A stretch of DNA of 42,789 bases from Fluviibacter sp041311015 (GCA_041311015.1 JBFYKG010000003.1:1-42789); one strand, 5' to 3'. Shown: positions 15,842 through 25,511, counted from the stretch's first letter. Made by a program: numbers and translations. Notes: generated by a model not told the origin, from the letters alone.

Positions 15842-18730
15842 ATGGAAGACATCCGCATTCGCGGTGCACGCACCCACAACCTGCAGAACATCAGCCTGGA
15901 CCTACCCCGTCACAAGCTGATTGTGATTACCGGCCTCTCGGGTTCGGGCAAGAGCTCCCTGGCCTTCGATACCTTGTACGCCGAAGGGCAACGCCGTTAT
16001 GTCGAGAGTCTTTCGGCCTACGCCCGCCAGTTTCTGCAGCTCATGGAAAAGCCGGATGTCGATCTGATCGAGGGGCTCTCTCCCGCCATCTCGATCGAAC
16101 AGAAAGCCACCAGCCACAATCCGCGCTCGACGGTTGGCACCGTCACCGAAATTCACGATTACCTGCGCCTGCTCTTTGCCCGCGCCGGCACCCCTTACTG
16201 CCCGGAGCACCACTTGCCGCTCCAGGCCCAGACCGTTTCGCAGATGGTAGACCACGTGCTGGCCCTGCCAGAGGAAACCAAGCTGATGATCCTGGCCCCG
16301 GTGGTGGCCAATCGCAAGGGAGAGCAACAGGATCTGTTTGCCGAGCTGCGCGCGCAGGGGTTTGTCCGTCTGCGTGTGGATGGCGAAATCTGTGAGATCG
16401 ATGCGCTACCCAAACTCGACAAAAACAAGAAGCACGATATTGATGTGGTTATCGATCGTATCAAGGTCCGCGAAGACACCCGCCAGCGCCTGGCCGAAAG
16501 TTTTGAAGTCGCCTTGCGCCACGCCGATGGGCGCGCGATTGCGCTGAACATGGAAACGAACGAAGAGCACCTGTTCTCCGCCCGGTTCTCCTGCCCGCAC
16601 TGCAACTTTGCATTGCAGGAGCTTGAACCACGCATCTTCTCGTTCAACAACCCGATGGGCGCCTGCCCCAAATGCGACGGGCTGGGCGTGATCCAGTTCT
16701 TCGATCCCAAGCGTGTGGTTGCGCATCCAGAGCTTTCGCTGTCGTCCGGTGCGATTCGCGGCTGGGACCGGCGCAACCAGTTCTATTTCCAGATGATCGT
16801 GGCGCTCGCCGAGTATTACGGCTTTGACGTGGCAACGCCCTTCAACGAACTTCCCGAAGATGTGCGTCAGATCGTTCTATATGGTTCCGGTGACGAGAGT
16901 CTGCCCTTCCAGTATCTCAACGAGCGGGGCAAGCTCACCGTACGCGAACACACCTTTGAAGGGATCATTCCCAATCTGGAACGCCGCTACCGCGAAACAG
17001 ACTCCTCGACCGTCCGTGAAGAACTTGCCAAGTATGTGAGTGATACGGTCTGCCCGGATTGCCAGGGCGCCCGTCTGCGCAAGGAGGCGCGTTACGTCCA
17101 GGTGGGTGATCGCACCCTCTACGAGATCAGCCGGCTGCCGCTTCGCGACTGTCGCGACTACTTCGATACGCTTAAGCTGCAGGGGCATCGCGCCCAGGTA
17201 GCGGAAAAAATCCTCAAGGAAATCTCTGCACGACTGGAGTTTCTGATCAACGTGGGTCTGGATTACCTCTCGCTCGAGCGTTCGGCCGATACCTTATCGG
17301 GCGGCGAGGCGCAGCGGATCCGCCTGGCCTCACAGATCGGCTCTGGATTGACCGGCGTGATGTATGTGCTGGACGAGCCCTCGATTGGTCTGCACCAGCG
17401 CGACAACGACCGTCTACTCGCCACCCTGAAGCGGCTGCGTGACCTCGGCAACACAGTCATTGTGGTTGAGCACGACGAAGACGCCATCCGCATGGCCGAC
17501 TACGTGGTTGATATGGGCCCGGGCGCTGGCGTTCATGGTGGGCGCATCGTGGCCCAAGGCACCCCAAAGCAGATTACCGACAACCCGGATTCGATGACAG
17601 GTGCGTTTCTGGCCGGACGAGAAGCCATCATGCTGCCGGCCACCCGCAAGGCGCCTGATCCCGACCGCGTACTGCTTCTTAAAAATGCTACCGGCAACAA
17701 TCTTCAAGGTACCGATCTCACCATTCCGCTCGGTCTCTTTACCTGCATCACCGGTGTTTCGGGCTCCGGTAAATCGACCCTGATCAACGACACCCTTTAC
17801 GCCGTCTGCGCCAAACACCTGTACGGCAGCAGCCTCGAACCCGCGCCCTACGAAACGCTCGAGGGCCTCGACCAGATCGACAAGGTCATCAACGTCGACC
17901 AGAGCCCCATCGGCCGGACCCCACGCTCTAACCCGGCCACTTACACCGGCCTACTGACGCCGATCCGCGAACTCTTTTCCAGCGTGCCCGAATCGCGCAC
18001 GCGCGGTTACGAACCGGGGCGCTTCTCGTTTAACGTCAAGGGTGGTCGCTGCGAGGCCTGTCAGGGCGATGGCGTGATCAAGGTCGAAATGCACTTCCTG
18101 CCAGATGTGTATGTGCCCTGCGATGTCTGTCACGGTAAACGCTACAACCGCGAAACGCTGGAGATCCAGTACAAGGGCAAGAACATTCATGAGATTCTGC
18201 AGATGACCGTGGAAGACGCCCTGGAATTCTTCCAGGCCGTGCCGACGGTCGCGCGCAAACTCAAGACCCTCATGGATGTCGGTCTTGGTTACATCCAGCT
18301 GGGCCAATCGGCTACCACGCTCTCCGGTGGCGAAGCACAGCGCGTAAAACTGTCTCTGGAACTCTCCAAGCGCGACACCGGACGTACGCTCTACATTCTG
18401 GATGAGCCCACGACCGGCCTGCACTTCCAGGATATCCGTCTGCTACTGGGCGTGTTGCATCGCTTGACCGAACATGGCAACAGCGTGGTCGTCATCGAAC
18501 ACAATCTGGATGTCATCAAAACAGCCGACTGGGTCATTGATCTCGGGCCCGAAGGGGGTGCCGGGGGCGGCAAGATCATCGCCGAGGGCACCCCAGAAAT
18601 GGTTGCCTCCACCAAAGGCAGCCACACCGGGCACTTTCTCAAGCAGGTATTGGATCAGTCACAGACCCGCCCGGCCAACACGGCAAAAAAGAAACCGGCT
18701 GCAAAAAAAGCGGCGACTCAGAAAAAATAA
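15842..18730 (+). CDS. uvrA: Excinuclease ABC subunit A
   Basis: 962 residues. UvrA is the damage-recognition ATPase of nucleotide excision repair and loads UvrB on DNA. It has two ABC modules. The first has Walker A GLSGSGKSS (31-39) and LSGGEAQRIRLASQ, the second GVSGSGKST and LSGGEAQRVKLSLE with ILDEPTTGLH. Zinc modules are at Cys251/254/275/278 and Cys737/740/760/763, with a further CPDC at 404-407. The C-terminus ends in a Lys/Ala-rich tail encoded by A-runs, longer than the E. coli end. The frame is open from a TTG at 15794, but the ATG at 15842 (MEDIRIRGARTHNL) is the family start. Confidence 0.97.
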   Translation: MEDIRIRGARTHNLQNISLDLPRHKLIVITGLSGSGKSSLAFDTLYAEGQRRYVESLSAYARQFLQLMEKPDVDLIEGLSPAISIEQKATSHNPRSTVGTVTEIHDYLRLLFARAGTPYCPEHHLPLQAQTVSQMVDHVLALPEETKLMILAPVVANRKGEQQDLFAELRAQGFVRLRVDGEICEIDALPKLDKNKKHDIDVVIDRIKVREDTRQRLAESFEVALRHADGRAIALNMETNEEHLFSARFSCPHCNFALQELEPRIFSFNNPMGACPKCDGLGVIQFFDPKRVVAHPELSLSSGAIRGWDRRNQFYFQMIVALAEYYGFDVATPFNELPEDVRQIVLYGSGDESLPFQYLNERGKLTVREHTFEGIIPNLERRYRETDSSTVREELAKYVSDTVCPDCQGARLRKEARYVQVGDRTLYEISRLPLRDCRDYFDTLKLQGHRAQVAEKILKEISARLEFLINVGLDYLSLERSADTLSGGEAQRIRLASQIGSGLTGVMYVLDEPSIGLHQRDNDRLLATLKRLRDLGNTVIVVEHDEDAIRMADYVVDMGPGAGVHGGRIVAQGTPKQITDNPDSMTGAFLAGREAIMLPATRKAPDPDRVLLLKNATGNNLQGTDLTIPLGLFTCITGVSGSGKSTLINDTLYAVCAKHLYGSSLEPAPYETLEGLDQIDKVINVDQSPIGRTPRSNPATYTGLLTPIRELFSSVPESRTRGYEPGRFSFNVKGGRCEACQGDGVIKVEMHFLPDVYVPCDVCHGKRYNRETLEIQYKGKNIHEILQMTVEDALEFFQAVPTVARKLKTLMDVGLGYIQLGQSATTLSGGEAQRVKLSLELSKRDTGRTLYILDEPTTGLHFQDIRLLLGVLHRLTEHGNSVVVIEHNLDVIKTADWVIDLGPEGGAGGGKIIAEGTPEMVASTKGSHTGHFLKQVLDQSQTRPANTAKKKPAAKKAATQKK

Positions 18731-18733
18731 GGA

Positions 18734-18752
18734 CGCCGGCACTTGGCCGGTG
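18734..18752. terminator. Short hairpin between convergent uvrA and glmS
   Basis: CGCCGGC (18734-18740) and GCCGGTG (18746-18752) pair with one G-T pair around a 5-base loop, in the 28 bases between two convergent stop codons. No T-run follows on either strand, so termination is uncertain. Confidence 0.3.
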
Positions 18753-18758
18753 GCCCGA

Positions 18759-20588
18759 TCACTCTACAGTGACCGACTTGGCAAGGTTGCGCGGCTTATC
18801 CACATCCGTGCCTTTGGCCAGGGCCGTGTGATACGAGAGCAGTTGCAGCGGCACGGTATGAACGATGGGCGATAAACTGCCATCGTGATCTGGCACTGTG
18901 ATCACATGCACGCCCGGCTCTGATTTGAAGCCGGTATTGGCATCGGCCAGCACAAAGAGTTCACCACCCCGTGCCTTGACCTCCTGCAGGTTGCTCTTGA
19001 GCTTTTCCAGCAGGGCATCATTGGGCGCAACAGAAACCACCGGCATATTCTTGTCAACCAGCGCGAGTGGGCCGTGCTTGAGCTCCCCAGCCGCATAGGC
19101 CTCGGCATGGATATAGGTGATCTCTTTGAGCTTGAGCGCGCCTTCGAGCGCGATGGGGTAATGCACCCCCCGGCCCAGGAACAGCGCGTGGTGCTTTTCG
19201 GCGAACTGATGCGCCCAGTCTCTGATCTGGGGTTCGAGAGCGAGCACCGAGCCAATGGCCGCCGGCAAATGGCGCAGATCAGAAACCAGGTTGGCCAACG
19301 TGTCAGCAGCGATGCTGTTTTTAACTTTGGCCAGCACCAGGGTCAGCACATAAAGCGCGGCCAGCTGGGTCGTAAACGCCTTGGTCGAGGCCACGCCGAT
19401 TTCCGGGCCAGCGTGCGTGAGAAAGCGCAGCGGACAGGCTCGGATAATGGCAGATTCGGGCACGTTACAGATGGCCAGGGTATGCGGCATGCCCAGATCC
19501 TGCGCATGCTTGAGCGCGGCCAAGGTATCGGCCGTCTCTCCGGATTGCGAGATGGCAATTACCAGAGTTCTCGCATCCGGAACGCTATCGCGATACCGGT
19601 ATTCGCTGGCAACCTCGACTGTCGTGGGTAACTTGGCAATGCCTTCCAGCCAGTAACGGGCAGTCAACCCGGCGTGGTAACTCGTACCACAGGCCAGAAT
19701 GAGGATACGGTCGATATCGGTGAAGATCTCTTCCGCTTTGGCGCCGAACCAACCGGCCTGGACAGTCTGCGTACTGCCCAGCATGTCCAGCGTATTGATG
19801 ATAGCGCCGGGTTGCTCGAAGATTTCCTTCTGCATGTAGTGGTCGTACGGACCAAGCTCAACAGCATCGGCCGAAAGCTGGGATTCAACCTCTTCGCGCC
19901 AGACGGGCGTGCCATCCTGGCGGGTGATGTCAATACGCTCGGGGGTGAGCACCGCGACATCACCGTTTTCCAGATAGACCATACGACGTGTCACCTGCAA
20001 CAGTGCAGCGGTATCCGATGCGGCGTAGTTGGCGTCATCCGCCAGGCCCAGTACCAGCGGCGAACCCTCACGCGCCACAATGGTCGTATGCGGGTTGTCC
20101 TGCTGGATCACGCCTATGGCGTAGGCACCAATCAGGCGCGTACAGGCCGTGCGGACAGCTGCGACAAGGTCGGAGGCACCGACTAAGTTCTGATGCACGA
20201 GGTGGGCGATGACTTCGGTATCGGTATCGGAGGTAAATTCATAACCCGCCGCTTTGAGCTCAGCACGAAGTTCTTCGTGGTTCTCGATGATGCCGTTATG
20301 CACGACCGCCAGGCCATTGGAAATATGCGGGTGGGCATTGCGTTCACAGGGGGCGCCGTGCGTGGCCCAGCGGGTGTGGGCAATCCCGGTTTCGCCACTC
20401 AGATGCTGTTTGTCGGTCTCTGCCGTTAGATCGGCCACACGCCCAGCAGAACGGACGCGAACAAGGCCATTGCCGTTAAGGACAGCCACACCGGCCGAGT
20501 CATAGCCCCGGTATTCGAGCTTGCGCAGGCCTTCCAGCAAAACACCGACGATGTTCTTGCGTCCTACTGCTGCGACGATACCGCACAT
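18759..20588 (-). CDS. glmS: Glutamine--fructose-6-phosphate aminotransferase
   Basis: 609 residues, full length. It makes glucosamine 6-phosphate from fructose 6-phosphate and glutamine, feeding UDP-GlcNAc for peptidoglycan and LPS. The N-terminal glutamine amidotransferase domain starts MCGIVAAVGR with the nucleophile Cys2 and has YRGYDSAG and HTRWATHG. Two SIS domains follow, with ACGTSYHAG and SQSGETADTLAAL, then GRGVHYPIALEGALKLKE. The C-terminus ends LAKSVTVE as in the family. The ATG at 20588 is set by the required Cys2. It is divergent from cysK. There is no room for a glmS ribozyme and none is expected in this group. Confidence 0.96.
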   Translation of the reverse strand: MCGIVAAVGRKNIVGVLLEGLRKLEYRGYDSAGVAVLNGNGLVRVRSAGRVADLTAETDKQHLSGETGIAHTRWATHGAPCERNAHPHISNGLAVVHNGIIENHEELRAELKAAGYEFTSDTDTEVIAHLVHQNLVGASDLVAAVRTACTRLIGAYAIGVIQQDNPHTTIVAREGSPLVLGLADDANYAASDTAALLQVTRRMVYLENGDVAVLTPERIDITRQDGTPVWREEVESQLSADAVELGPYDHYMQKEIFEQPGAIINTLDMLGSTQTVQAGWFGAKAEEIFTDIDRILILACGTSYHAGLTARYWLEGIAKLPTTVEVASEYRYRDSVPDARTLVIAISQSGETADTLAALKHAQDLGMPHTLAICNVPESAIIRACPLRFLTHAGPEIGVASTKAFTTQLAALYVLTLVLAKVKNSIAADTLANLVSDLRHLPAAIGSVLALEPQIRDWAHQFAEKHHALFLGRGVHYPIALEGALKLKEITYIHAEAYAAGELKHGPLALVDKNMPVVSVAPNDALLEKLKSNLQEVKARGGELFVLADANTGFKSEPGVHVITVPDHDGSLSPIVHTVPLQLLSYHTALAKGTDVDKPRNLAKSVTVE

Positions 20589-20753
20589 ACATCCGACTCC
20601 GACGTCTTAAACAATTTGCGCAATTATACCGGCCACCCGCCGCTCGGGCGCGACATAAGCTTATAAGAAAGGGATATAGGCCAGATCTAGGCTGAAGGGC
20701 CGTCTTTGCGGATAATCAAGTCATTGCATTCATCATCACGCCCGAGGTTCCCC
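20589..20753. promoter_or_regulatory. Divergent glmS/cysK intergenic region with glmS -10 element
   Basis: On the - strand a perfect TATAAT (20628-20623) lies 34 bases before the glmS ATG, with no convincing -35. TTGCGCAA (20616-20623), a perfect palindrome, touches it and could be an operator. For cysK on the + strand, A/T-rich stretches near 20657-20680 may be a promoter. GAGG lies just upstream of the cysK ATG. Apart from these I see nothing in the 165 bases. Confidence 0.45.
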
Positions 20754-21686
20754 ATGCGTATTGCCAACGATATTACTGCCCTGATCGGCAACACCCCGCT
20801 TGTGCGACTTAACCGTCTGACCGATGGTGCCAAAGCCACCGTGGTAGCCAAGCTGGAATACTTCAACCCATCGCATAGCGTTAAGGACCGTATTGGCGTG
20901 GCCATGATCGATGCCGCCGAAAAGGCCGGCCTGATCAAGCCTGATACCGTCATCGTCGAGCCGACCAGCGGCAATACCGGCATCGCATTGGCCTTTGTCT
21001 GCGCCGCCCGCGGTTACAAGCTGGTGCTGACCATGCCGGAGACCATGTCGAAAGAGCGCCGCGCCCTGCTGCGTGCCTACGGTGCCGAACTGATCCTCAC
21101 GCCGGGGCCCGACGGCATGGGCGGTGCCATCAAGAAGGCCGAAGAGCTTGTTGCGGCCAACCCGAACTACCTGATGCCGCAACAGTTCAAGAACCCGGCC
21201 AATCCGGAAATCCATCGCAGCACTACAGCTGAAGAGCTCTGGCGTGACACCGATGGCCAGATTGATATCCTGGTAGCCGGCGTGGGCACGGGCGGTACGA
21301 TCACCGGCGTGGCCGAAGTGCTTAAGGCCAAAAAGCCGGGGTTTAAGGCAATTGCGGTCGAACCGGATGCGTCGCCCGTGCTCTCGGGAGGCCAAAAGGG
21401 CCCGCACCCCATCCAGGGTATCGGCGCCGGCTTTGTACCAGATGTGTTGAACACCGGCATCATCGACGAAGTCATCCGGGTCAAGAATGAGGATGCCTTT
21501 GCAACCGCGCAGCGCGCCGCGAAAGAAGAAGGCCTCCTTGTCGGGATTTCATCCGGAGCCGCGCTGTGGGCCGCACTGGATGTTGCCAAACGACCCGAAA
21601 ATGCCGGCAAGCTGATTGCCGTGATCATCCCGTCTTTTGGTGAGCGTTACCTCAGCACGGCGCTCTTCGCCGGTCTGACGGATTAA
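20754..21686 (+). CDS. cysK: Cysteine synthase A
   Basis: 310 residues. It is a PLP enzyme making L-cysteine from O-acetylserine and sulfide. NPSHSVKDRIG carries the PLP lysine (Lys44), EPTSGNTGIALAF is the substrate loop, and GTGGTITGVAEVL binds the PLP phosphate. The NPS-x-SVKDR version and SPVLSGG segment place it with CysK rather than CysM; a CysM is encoded at 37619-38533. The frame opens at a TTG at 20706, but the ATG at 20754 has GAGG upstream and matches the family start. A strong terminator follows the stop. Confidence 0.95.
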   Translation: MRIANDITALIGNTPLVRLNRLTDGAKATVVAKLEYFNPSHSVKDRIGVAMIDAAEKAGLIKPDTVIVEPTSGNTGIALAFVCAARGYKLVLTMPETMSKERRALLRAYGAELILTPGPDGMGGAIKKAEELVAANPNYLMPQQFKNPANPEIHRSTTAEELWRDTDGQIDILVAGVGTGGTITGVAEVLKAKKPGFKAIAVEPDASPVLSGGQKGPHPIQGIGAGFVPDVLNTGIIDEVIRVKNEDAFATAQRAAKEEGLLVGISSGAALWAALDVAKRPENAGKLIAVIIPSFGERYLSTALFAGLTD

Positions 21687-21697
21687 CTACGACCAAC

Positions 21698-21728
21698 AAA
21701 AAACCGGGTTCATCGACCCGGTTTTTTT
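21698..21728. terminator. Rho-independent terminator, bidirectional (cysK / phasin)
   Basis: AAAAAACCGGGT (21698-21709), loop TCATCG, then ACCCGGTTTTTTT (21716-21728): a perfect 12-base stem with T-runs on both strands. It lies between the cysK stop at 21686 and the convergent phasin stop at 21745, so it can end both transcripts. Confidence 0.93.
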
Positions 21729-21744
21729 ACTGTAATTTATTTTT

Positions 21745-22311
21745 TTATTTCGAGCGGGGCGATCGTTTTCTCCCGGGCTTACCGGTGGCAGCACGTACCG
21801 TGGCATTGGCCATCGTCGAGACGCTGTCTTCACTCACTTCGGTGAAACGCATCACAGCATCGTTAAAACGTTCAAAAGCCTCATTGGCCGAACGCATCGT
21901 CGAACGGATGGCCGCGGTAGCCACCTCCGACCCTGCCGGGGTTGCTTTGGCGATCTGATGCGCCAACTCATTCATGGATGCCATAAACCCGTTGTACTGG
22001 GTTTCAATCAACTGCACGGCATCTTCCTGGGCAGCCGTAGAAATCTCCACCAGGCTGCGCGAATAGAGCACGCCTTTCTCAACCTGCGGTTTAGCCAGTT
22101 CGCTCTGCAGCGTGACGGCCTCCCGGGGGCTCTGCACATTCAGCATCCGCTGTGTGCCTTGAGCGAAATCCACCATGGCCTCGCGCACGGCATGCAGATT
22201 CAGCGCCGCCATACGCTCCGCCGACATCAGCGCCGTATTGCCGACAGCAACTAGGGCCGCTACGGCAGCACGTTGCGCAGCAAACATATCTCCAAAATCG
22301 AATCCGGACAT
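21745..22311 (-). CDS. Phasin family protein
   Basis: 188 residues, mostly amphipathic helix with high Ala and few aromatic residues. FDFGDMFAAQRAAVAALVAVGNTALMSAERMAALN and the following QMLNVQSPREAV-like stretch fit the phasin (PhaP/phasin_2) family. Phasins coat polyhydroxyalkanoate granules. The C-terminus is basic (TGKPGRKRSPRSK), which could contact DNA or granule-bound partners. The frame opens at a TTG five codons earlier; the ATG at 22311 has GGGAG upstream. No PHA synthase is in the window, so granule formation is inferred from this gene and a MaoC hydratase only. Confidence 0.85.
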   Translation of the reverse strand: MSGFDFGDMFAAQRAAVAALVAVGNTALMSAERMAALNLHAVREAMVDFAQGTQRMLNVQSPREAVTLQSELAKPQVEKGVLYSRSLVEISTAAQEDAVQLIETQYNGFMASMNELAHQIAKATPAGSEVATAAIRSTMRSANEAFERFNDAVMRFTEVSEDSVSTMANATVRAATGKPGRKRSPRSK

Positions 22312-22402
22312 CTCGGGCTCCCTCAAACAGTCATTGAGTGTGTCCTATTCTAGACCTAAGCCACGGCAAAAGTCATGCTATCTGCATAAAACTGACGGAT
22401 TT

Positions 22403-22786
22403 TTACGGCCGTGCCTCAAACCGCTTCAGGGTATCCAGGCTTACGTGGTCCAGCACCAGCTGGTGTGTGCTCTCAAGGATGACCAGGGGGGCGCACCCTT
22501 CAGCCAGGGCCTCCATCCAGCGACTCAGGCACAAACACCACTGATCGCCCGCCTTTAAACCCGGGAACTGCCACTGCGGTCTTGGGGTCGATAGATCATT
22601 TCCCCGGAGCTGGCTGAACGCCAGAAAATCTTCCGTCATGACGGCGCAAATCCAGTGCGCGCCTACATCGCCATCCTCCGATCGGCAGCAGCCATCACGC
22701 ATGAATCCAGTCAGCGGATCAAAGGAACAGGGAACCAGCGGTTCACCAAAAACATTCCGGTCCATTCGGTGGTCTTTTGTGCTCAT
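22403..22786 (-). CDS. DUF2237 family protein
   Basis: 127 residues. NVFGEPLVPCS near residue 11, DPLTGFMRDGCC, DVGAHWICAVMT, RGNDLSTP and WCLCLSRW are the conserved blocks of DUF2237, a small cytoplasmic family of unknown function. It has several conserved cysteines, including a CC pair and CLC. No neighbouring gene explains it. The gene is alone on its strand between the phasin gene and the EamA permease gene, 80 bases from the latter. The family call is confident; function is unknown. Confidence 0.85.
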   Translation of the reverse strand: MSTKDHRMDRNVFGEPLVPCSFDPLTGFMRDGCCRSEDGDVGAHWICAVMTEDFLAFSQLRGNDLSTPRPQWQFPGLKAGDQWCLCLSRWMEALAEGCAPLVILESTHQLVLDHVSLDTLKRFEARP

Positions 22787-22866
22787 GGGCTTGATTCAGA
22801 AACGCATAGATTGCTCAGGAAAACTGATTCTAATCCGGAAGCTCCCGCGGATAAATCACACCTGAC

Positions 22867-23721
22867 TCAACGGCGTACCAGAGCAACGCCCGTGACGGCG
22901 ACACCCAGACCGACTAACTGAATCAACGAGAGGGTTTCGCCAAACAACAGCCAGGCAATCACCGCGGTCGATGGCGGCACCAGATAGAACAGGCTGGCCA
23001 CATTGACCGAGGTGCCCGAACGAATCAGATGATTGAGCAGACCGATCGCGCCCATCGACAACACGAGGACCAGCCAGCTCAGGGCAAACACAAACTCGCC
23101 TGTCCACATGATCTGCAAACCGCCCGTGAGCAGAACAACGGGCAGCGTCGCCAGCCAGGCAGCGCCGAACTGGATGGCCGCACCGGAACGCCAATCAAAA
23201 TGGGGGCAGAATCGCTTCTGGTACAGCGTGCCCAGCGTAATCCCCAGCAAGGCCAGCAGGGCAGGCACAACGCCAACCCAGCCAAAGCCCCCTTCTAAGC
23301 GAACCGACAGCACCATGACAGAGCCTGCCAGGCCTAGCGCCATCCCCAGCCACTGCCGGGCGCTCACCCGCTCGCCAACCACCACGCCAGCCAGCACCGC
23401 AGTCAGTAGTGGTTGCAAACCGACGAGCAGACTGACCACACCCGCCGGCAGCCCCTGACCAATGGCTACAAAAACCCCACCGAGGTAGAGCGCATGAATC
23501 AGTAGCCCGGCCACACACAGATGCAGCCACAATCGCGGCGCTCTGGGCCACGATGCGCCAGAGAGCAGCGCCAGCAAGGACATGAGCACAACGAGCGCCG
23601 AATACCGCACCAGCAGAAAACTCAGCGGCTCGGCATAGGGCAAGCCATATTTAGCGCCGATAAAACCGGTGCTCCAGAGAAACACAAACAGGAGCGGCAG
23701 AAAACGGTGGCGGGCAGGCAT
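22867..23721 (-). CDS. EamA/DMT superfamily permease
   Basis: 284 residues, ten predicted membrane segments in two EamA repeats. LLFVFLWSTGFIGAKYGLPYAEPLSFLLVRY opens the first and PPSTAVIAWLLFGETLSLIQLVGLGVAVTGV closes the second. Members export metabolites or amino acids, but the substrate cannot be read from sequence. The frame extends 21 codons upstream across the MFS start; the ATG at 23721 matches the usual short N-terminus. It is divergent from the MFS gene at 23772 with only 50 bases between. Confidence 0.87.
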   Translation of the reverse strand: MPARHRFLPLLFVFLWSTGFIGAKYGLPYAEPLSFLLVRYSALVVLMSLLALLSGASWPRAPRLWLHLCVAGLLIHALYLGGVFVAIGQGLPAGVVSLLVGLQPLLTAVLAGVVVGERVSARQWLGMALGLAGSVMVLSVRLEGGFGWVGVVPALLALLGITLGTLYQKRFCPHFDWRSGAAIQFGAAWLATLPVVLLTGGLQIMWTGEFVFALSWLVLVLSMGAIGLLNHLIRSGTSVNVASLFYLVPPSTAVIAWLLFGETLSLIQLVGLGVAVTGVALVRR

Positions 23722-23771
23722 CACAGGCAAACACAGGAAATTTCGGGGTGAGCGAATGTTATCCTGTCGCC

Positions 23772-24971
23772 ATGCCTTCAGCACAGGAACTTCAACCCGG
23801 ATCGGCCGCCTTTCGTCGTGCGAACTGGGCGCTGATTCTGGGGGGCTTTGCCTGCTTCACCCTGCTCTATGGCACCCAACCGATCCTGCCGCAGTTCACC
23901 GATGCCTTCGGCATCTCGCCCACGGTAGCCAGCCTGGCCGTATCGGCAGGCACGTTGACGTTATCGATCCTGCTGATTCCGCTCAGCCTGCTCTCCGACC
24001 GCTATGGCCGTGCGCCGCTGATGAAAGCCGCGCTCCTCGGTGCCACCTTCTTTGCCGCCCTCTCTGCCCTGGCGCCGGATTTTGAATGGCTGGTGCTGTC
24101 CCGTGCCGGTGTGGGTGCCTGTATCGCCGCCCTGCCCGCCGCCGCCATGGCCTATCTGGGCGAAGAAATCGCGCCCGGGGCCCGTGCCCGGGTAATGGGT
24201 ATGTACATTGCCGGTAATGCCCTCGGTGGCATGTTTGGCCGCTTCCTCTCGGCCGTGGTCACCCAATACAGCAGCTGGCACACCGGCCTGGCCGCACTGG
24301 CGGTCACCGGTGTCATCTGCACCATCCTCTTCTGGCGGCTGCTGCCACCGGCCCGGCACTTCCAGTCACGCTCCATGGCGCCCAGTGTGCTGTGGCAGGA
24401 CATTGTCCGTATTTACAAAGACCCAGGGCTGCCCTGGCTTTTCACGACAGCATTTCTGATCATGGGGGCCTTCGTCAGCATCTATAACTACCTCGGCTTC
24501 CGGCTGAGCGAATCGCCCTATGATCTGGGCCCGGCGGCGATTGGCGCCATCTTCCTACTCTACGCACTCGGCAGTGCATCTTCAGCGCTGGCTGGCCACC
24601 TGGTTGATCGGTACGGTCGCAGTACCATCATGCTGGGTATGATCGGCGCCATGGCCATCGGTGTGCTCGCCACGCTGGATACCCGACTGGGGGTCATCAT
24701 CACTGGGCTGGCGCTCTTTACCTTCGGCTATTTCGCCACACACGCCATCGCCAGCGGCTGGGTCGGCGCACGAGCAGGCGAGCGACGCGGTCTCGTCTCG
24801 GCGCTTTATCTTTCGAGCTACTATCTGGGCAGCAGTTTTCTGGGGAGCACCTCGGGGCCGCTATGGACGCACTTTGCCTGGCCCGGCATGGTGGCAGGAC
24901 TGATGCTCTGTGTCAGCCTGGTCTTTGGTGTCGCACTCTATCTGGCCAACCTGGAGCGCCGCGGTCGCTAG
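23772..24971 (+). CDS. MFS transporter, YnfM type
   Basis: 399 residues, twelve membrane segments. LILGGFACFTLLYGTQPILPQFTDAFGISPTVASLAVSAGT and SDRYGRAPLMKAAL (motif A) match the YnfM-like branch of the drug/H+ antiporters. Substrate is unknown. The ATG at 23772 gives the usual N-terminus but has no ribosome site; a GTG at 23748 has AGGAAA about 9 bases upstream and would add eight residues, so the start is open. Its 3' end is 14 bases from the convergent gene at 24986. Confidence 0.87.
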   Translation: MPSAQELQPGSAAFRRANWALILGGFACFTLLYGTQPILPQFTDAFGISPTVASLAVSAGTLTLSILLIPLSLLSDRYGRAPLMKAALLGATFFAALSALAPDFEWLVLSRAGVGACIAALPAAAMAYLGEEIAPGARARVMGMYIAGNALGGMFGRFLSAVVTQYSSWHTGLAALAVTGVICTILFWRLLPPARHFQSRSMAPSVLWQDIVRIYKDPGLPWLFTTAFLIMGAFVSIYNYLGFRLSESPYDLGPAAIGAIFLLYALGSASSALAGHLVDRYGRSTIMLGMIGAMAIGVLATLDTRLGVIITGLALFTFGYFATHAIASGWVGARAGERRGLVSALYLSSYYLGSSFLGSTSGPLWTHFAWPGMVAGLMLCVSLVFGVALYLANLERRGR

Positions 24972-24985
24972 ACCCGTGATCTGGA

Positions 24986-25408
24986 TTATCGGGCCGGCGT
25001 ATAGGCGCCGTTGACTGATTTGAGTGCCCGGCGGTTCATGTCTTCGGTACCGCACTCGCCGCGCAATCCGCGCAGCACAATACGATCCGGTTCATTGCGG
25101 ATGTAGAAGGTGCACTGACCGTTTTCATTGGCATAGAGAAACTGATTCGGATCCTCCGTGCGTGTGGCCCAGCCCCACAGCGTCAGGCAATCCGCCGGGC
25201 CGTTCACACAGCCCTGGCCCGGCGTAATATTGCCAGCTGATAAGCGAAAGTTAAGACCTGCGCTTCCCAGACCGGTCACTTCGATCTGCGCGGTTTCTCC
25301 CTTGAGAAACAGCCCGGAAAGATTCGTTTCCAGCGCGCCGGCGATCGCCGAGCCCGACATCCCCAACGCCAAGACGGCTGCGGCTGCAATTCCGGTTCGT
25401 TTCAACAT
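24986..25408 (-). CDS. Small exported protein of unknown function
   Basis: 140 residues with a clear signal peptide (KRTGIAAAAVLALGMSGSAIA, cleavage about residue 23). The mature part has four cysteines (CVNGPADC, GQC, GEC) that could form two disulfides in the periplasm, a Gly-rich middle and an ILRGLRGEC-like strand. I do not recognise the family. The frame is open much further upstream, but the ATG at 25408 has AGAGGAATC just before it and starts the signal peptide. It converges with the MFS gene and is divergent from the lipoprotein gene at 25512. Confidence 0.75.
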   Translation of the reverse strand: MLKRTGIAAAAVLALGMSGSAIAGALETNLSGLFLKGETAQIEVTGLGSAGLNFRLSAGNITPGQGCVNGPADCLTLWGWATRTEDPNQFLYANENGQCTFYIRNEPDRIVLRGLRGECGTEDMNRRALKSVNGAYTPAR

Positions 25409-25511
25409 CCTGATTCCTCTGTTTTCTCTAATGAAGGCCGGTTGGCCAAGGGCCGCACACCGGTTTATGCAATAAACTGTCAGTATTCTACGATTGTTTT
25501 GGCATGACTCC

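Noticed and set aside
20589..20753. glmS ribozyme or riboswitch upstream of glmS
   Set aside because: The space before glmS is short, shows no matching structure, and the ribozyme is a feature of Gram-positive bacteria.
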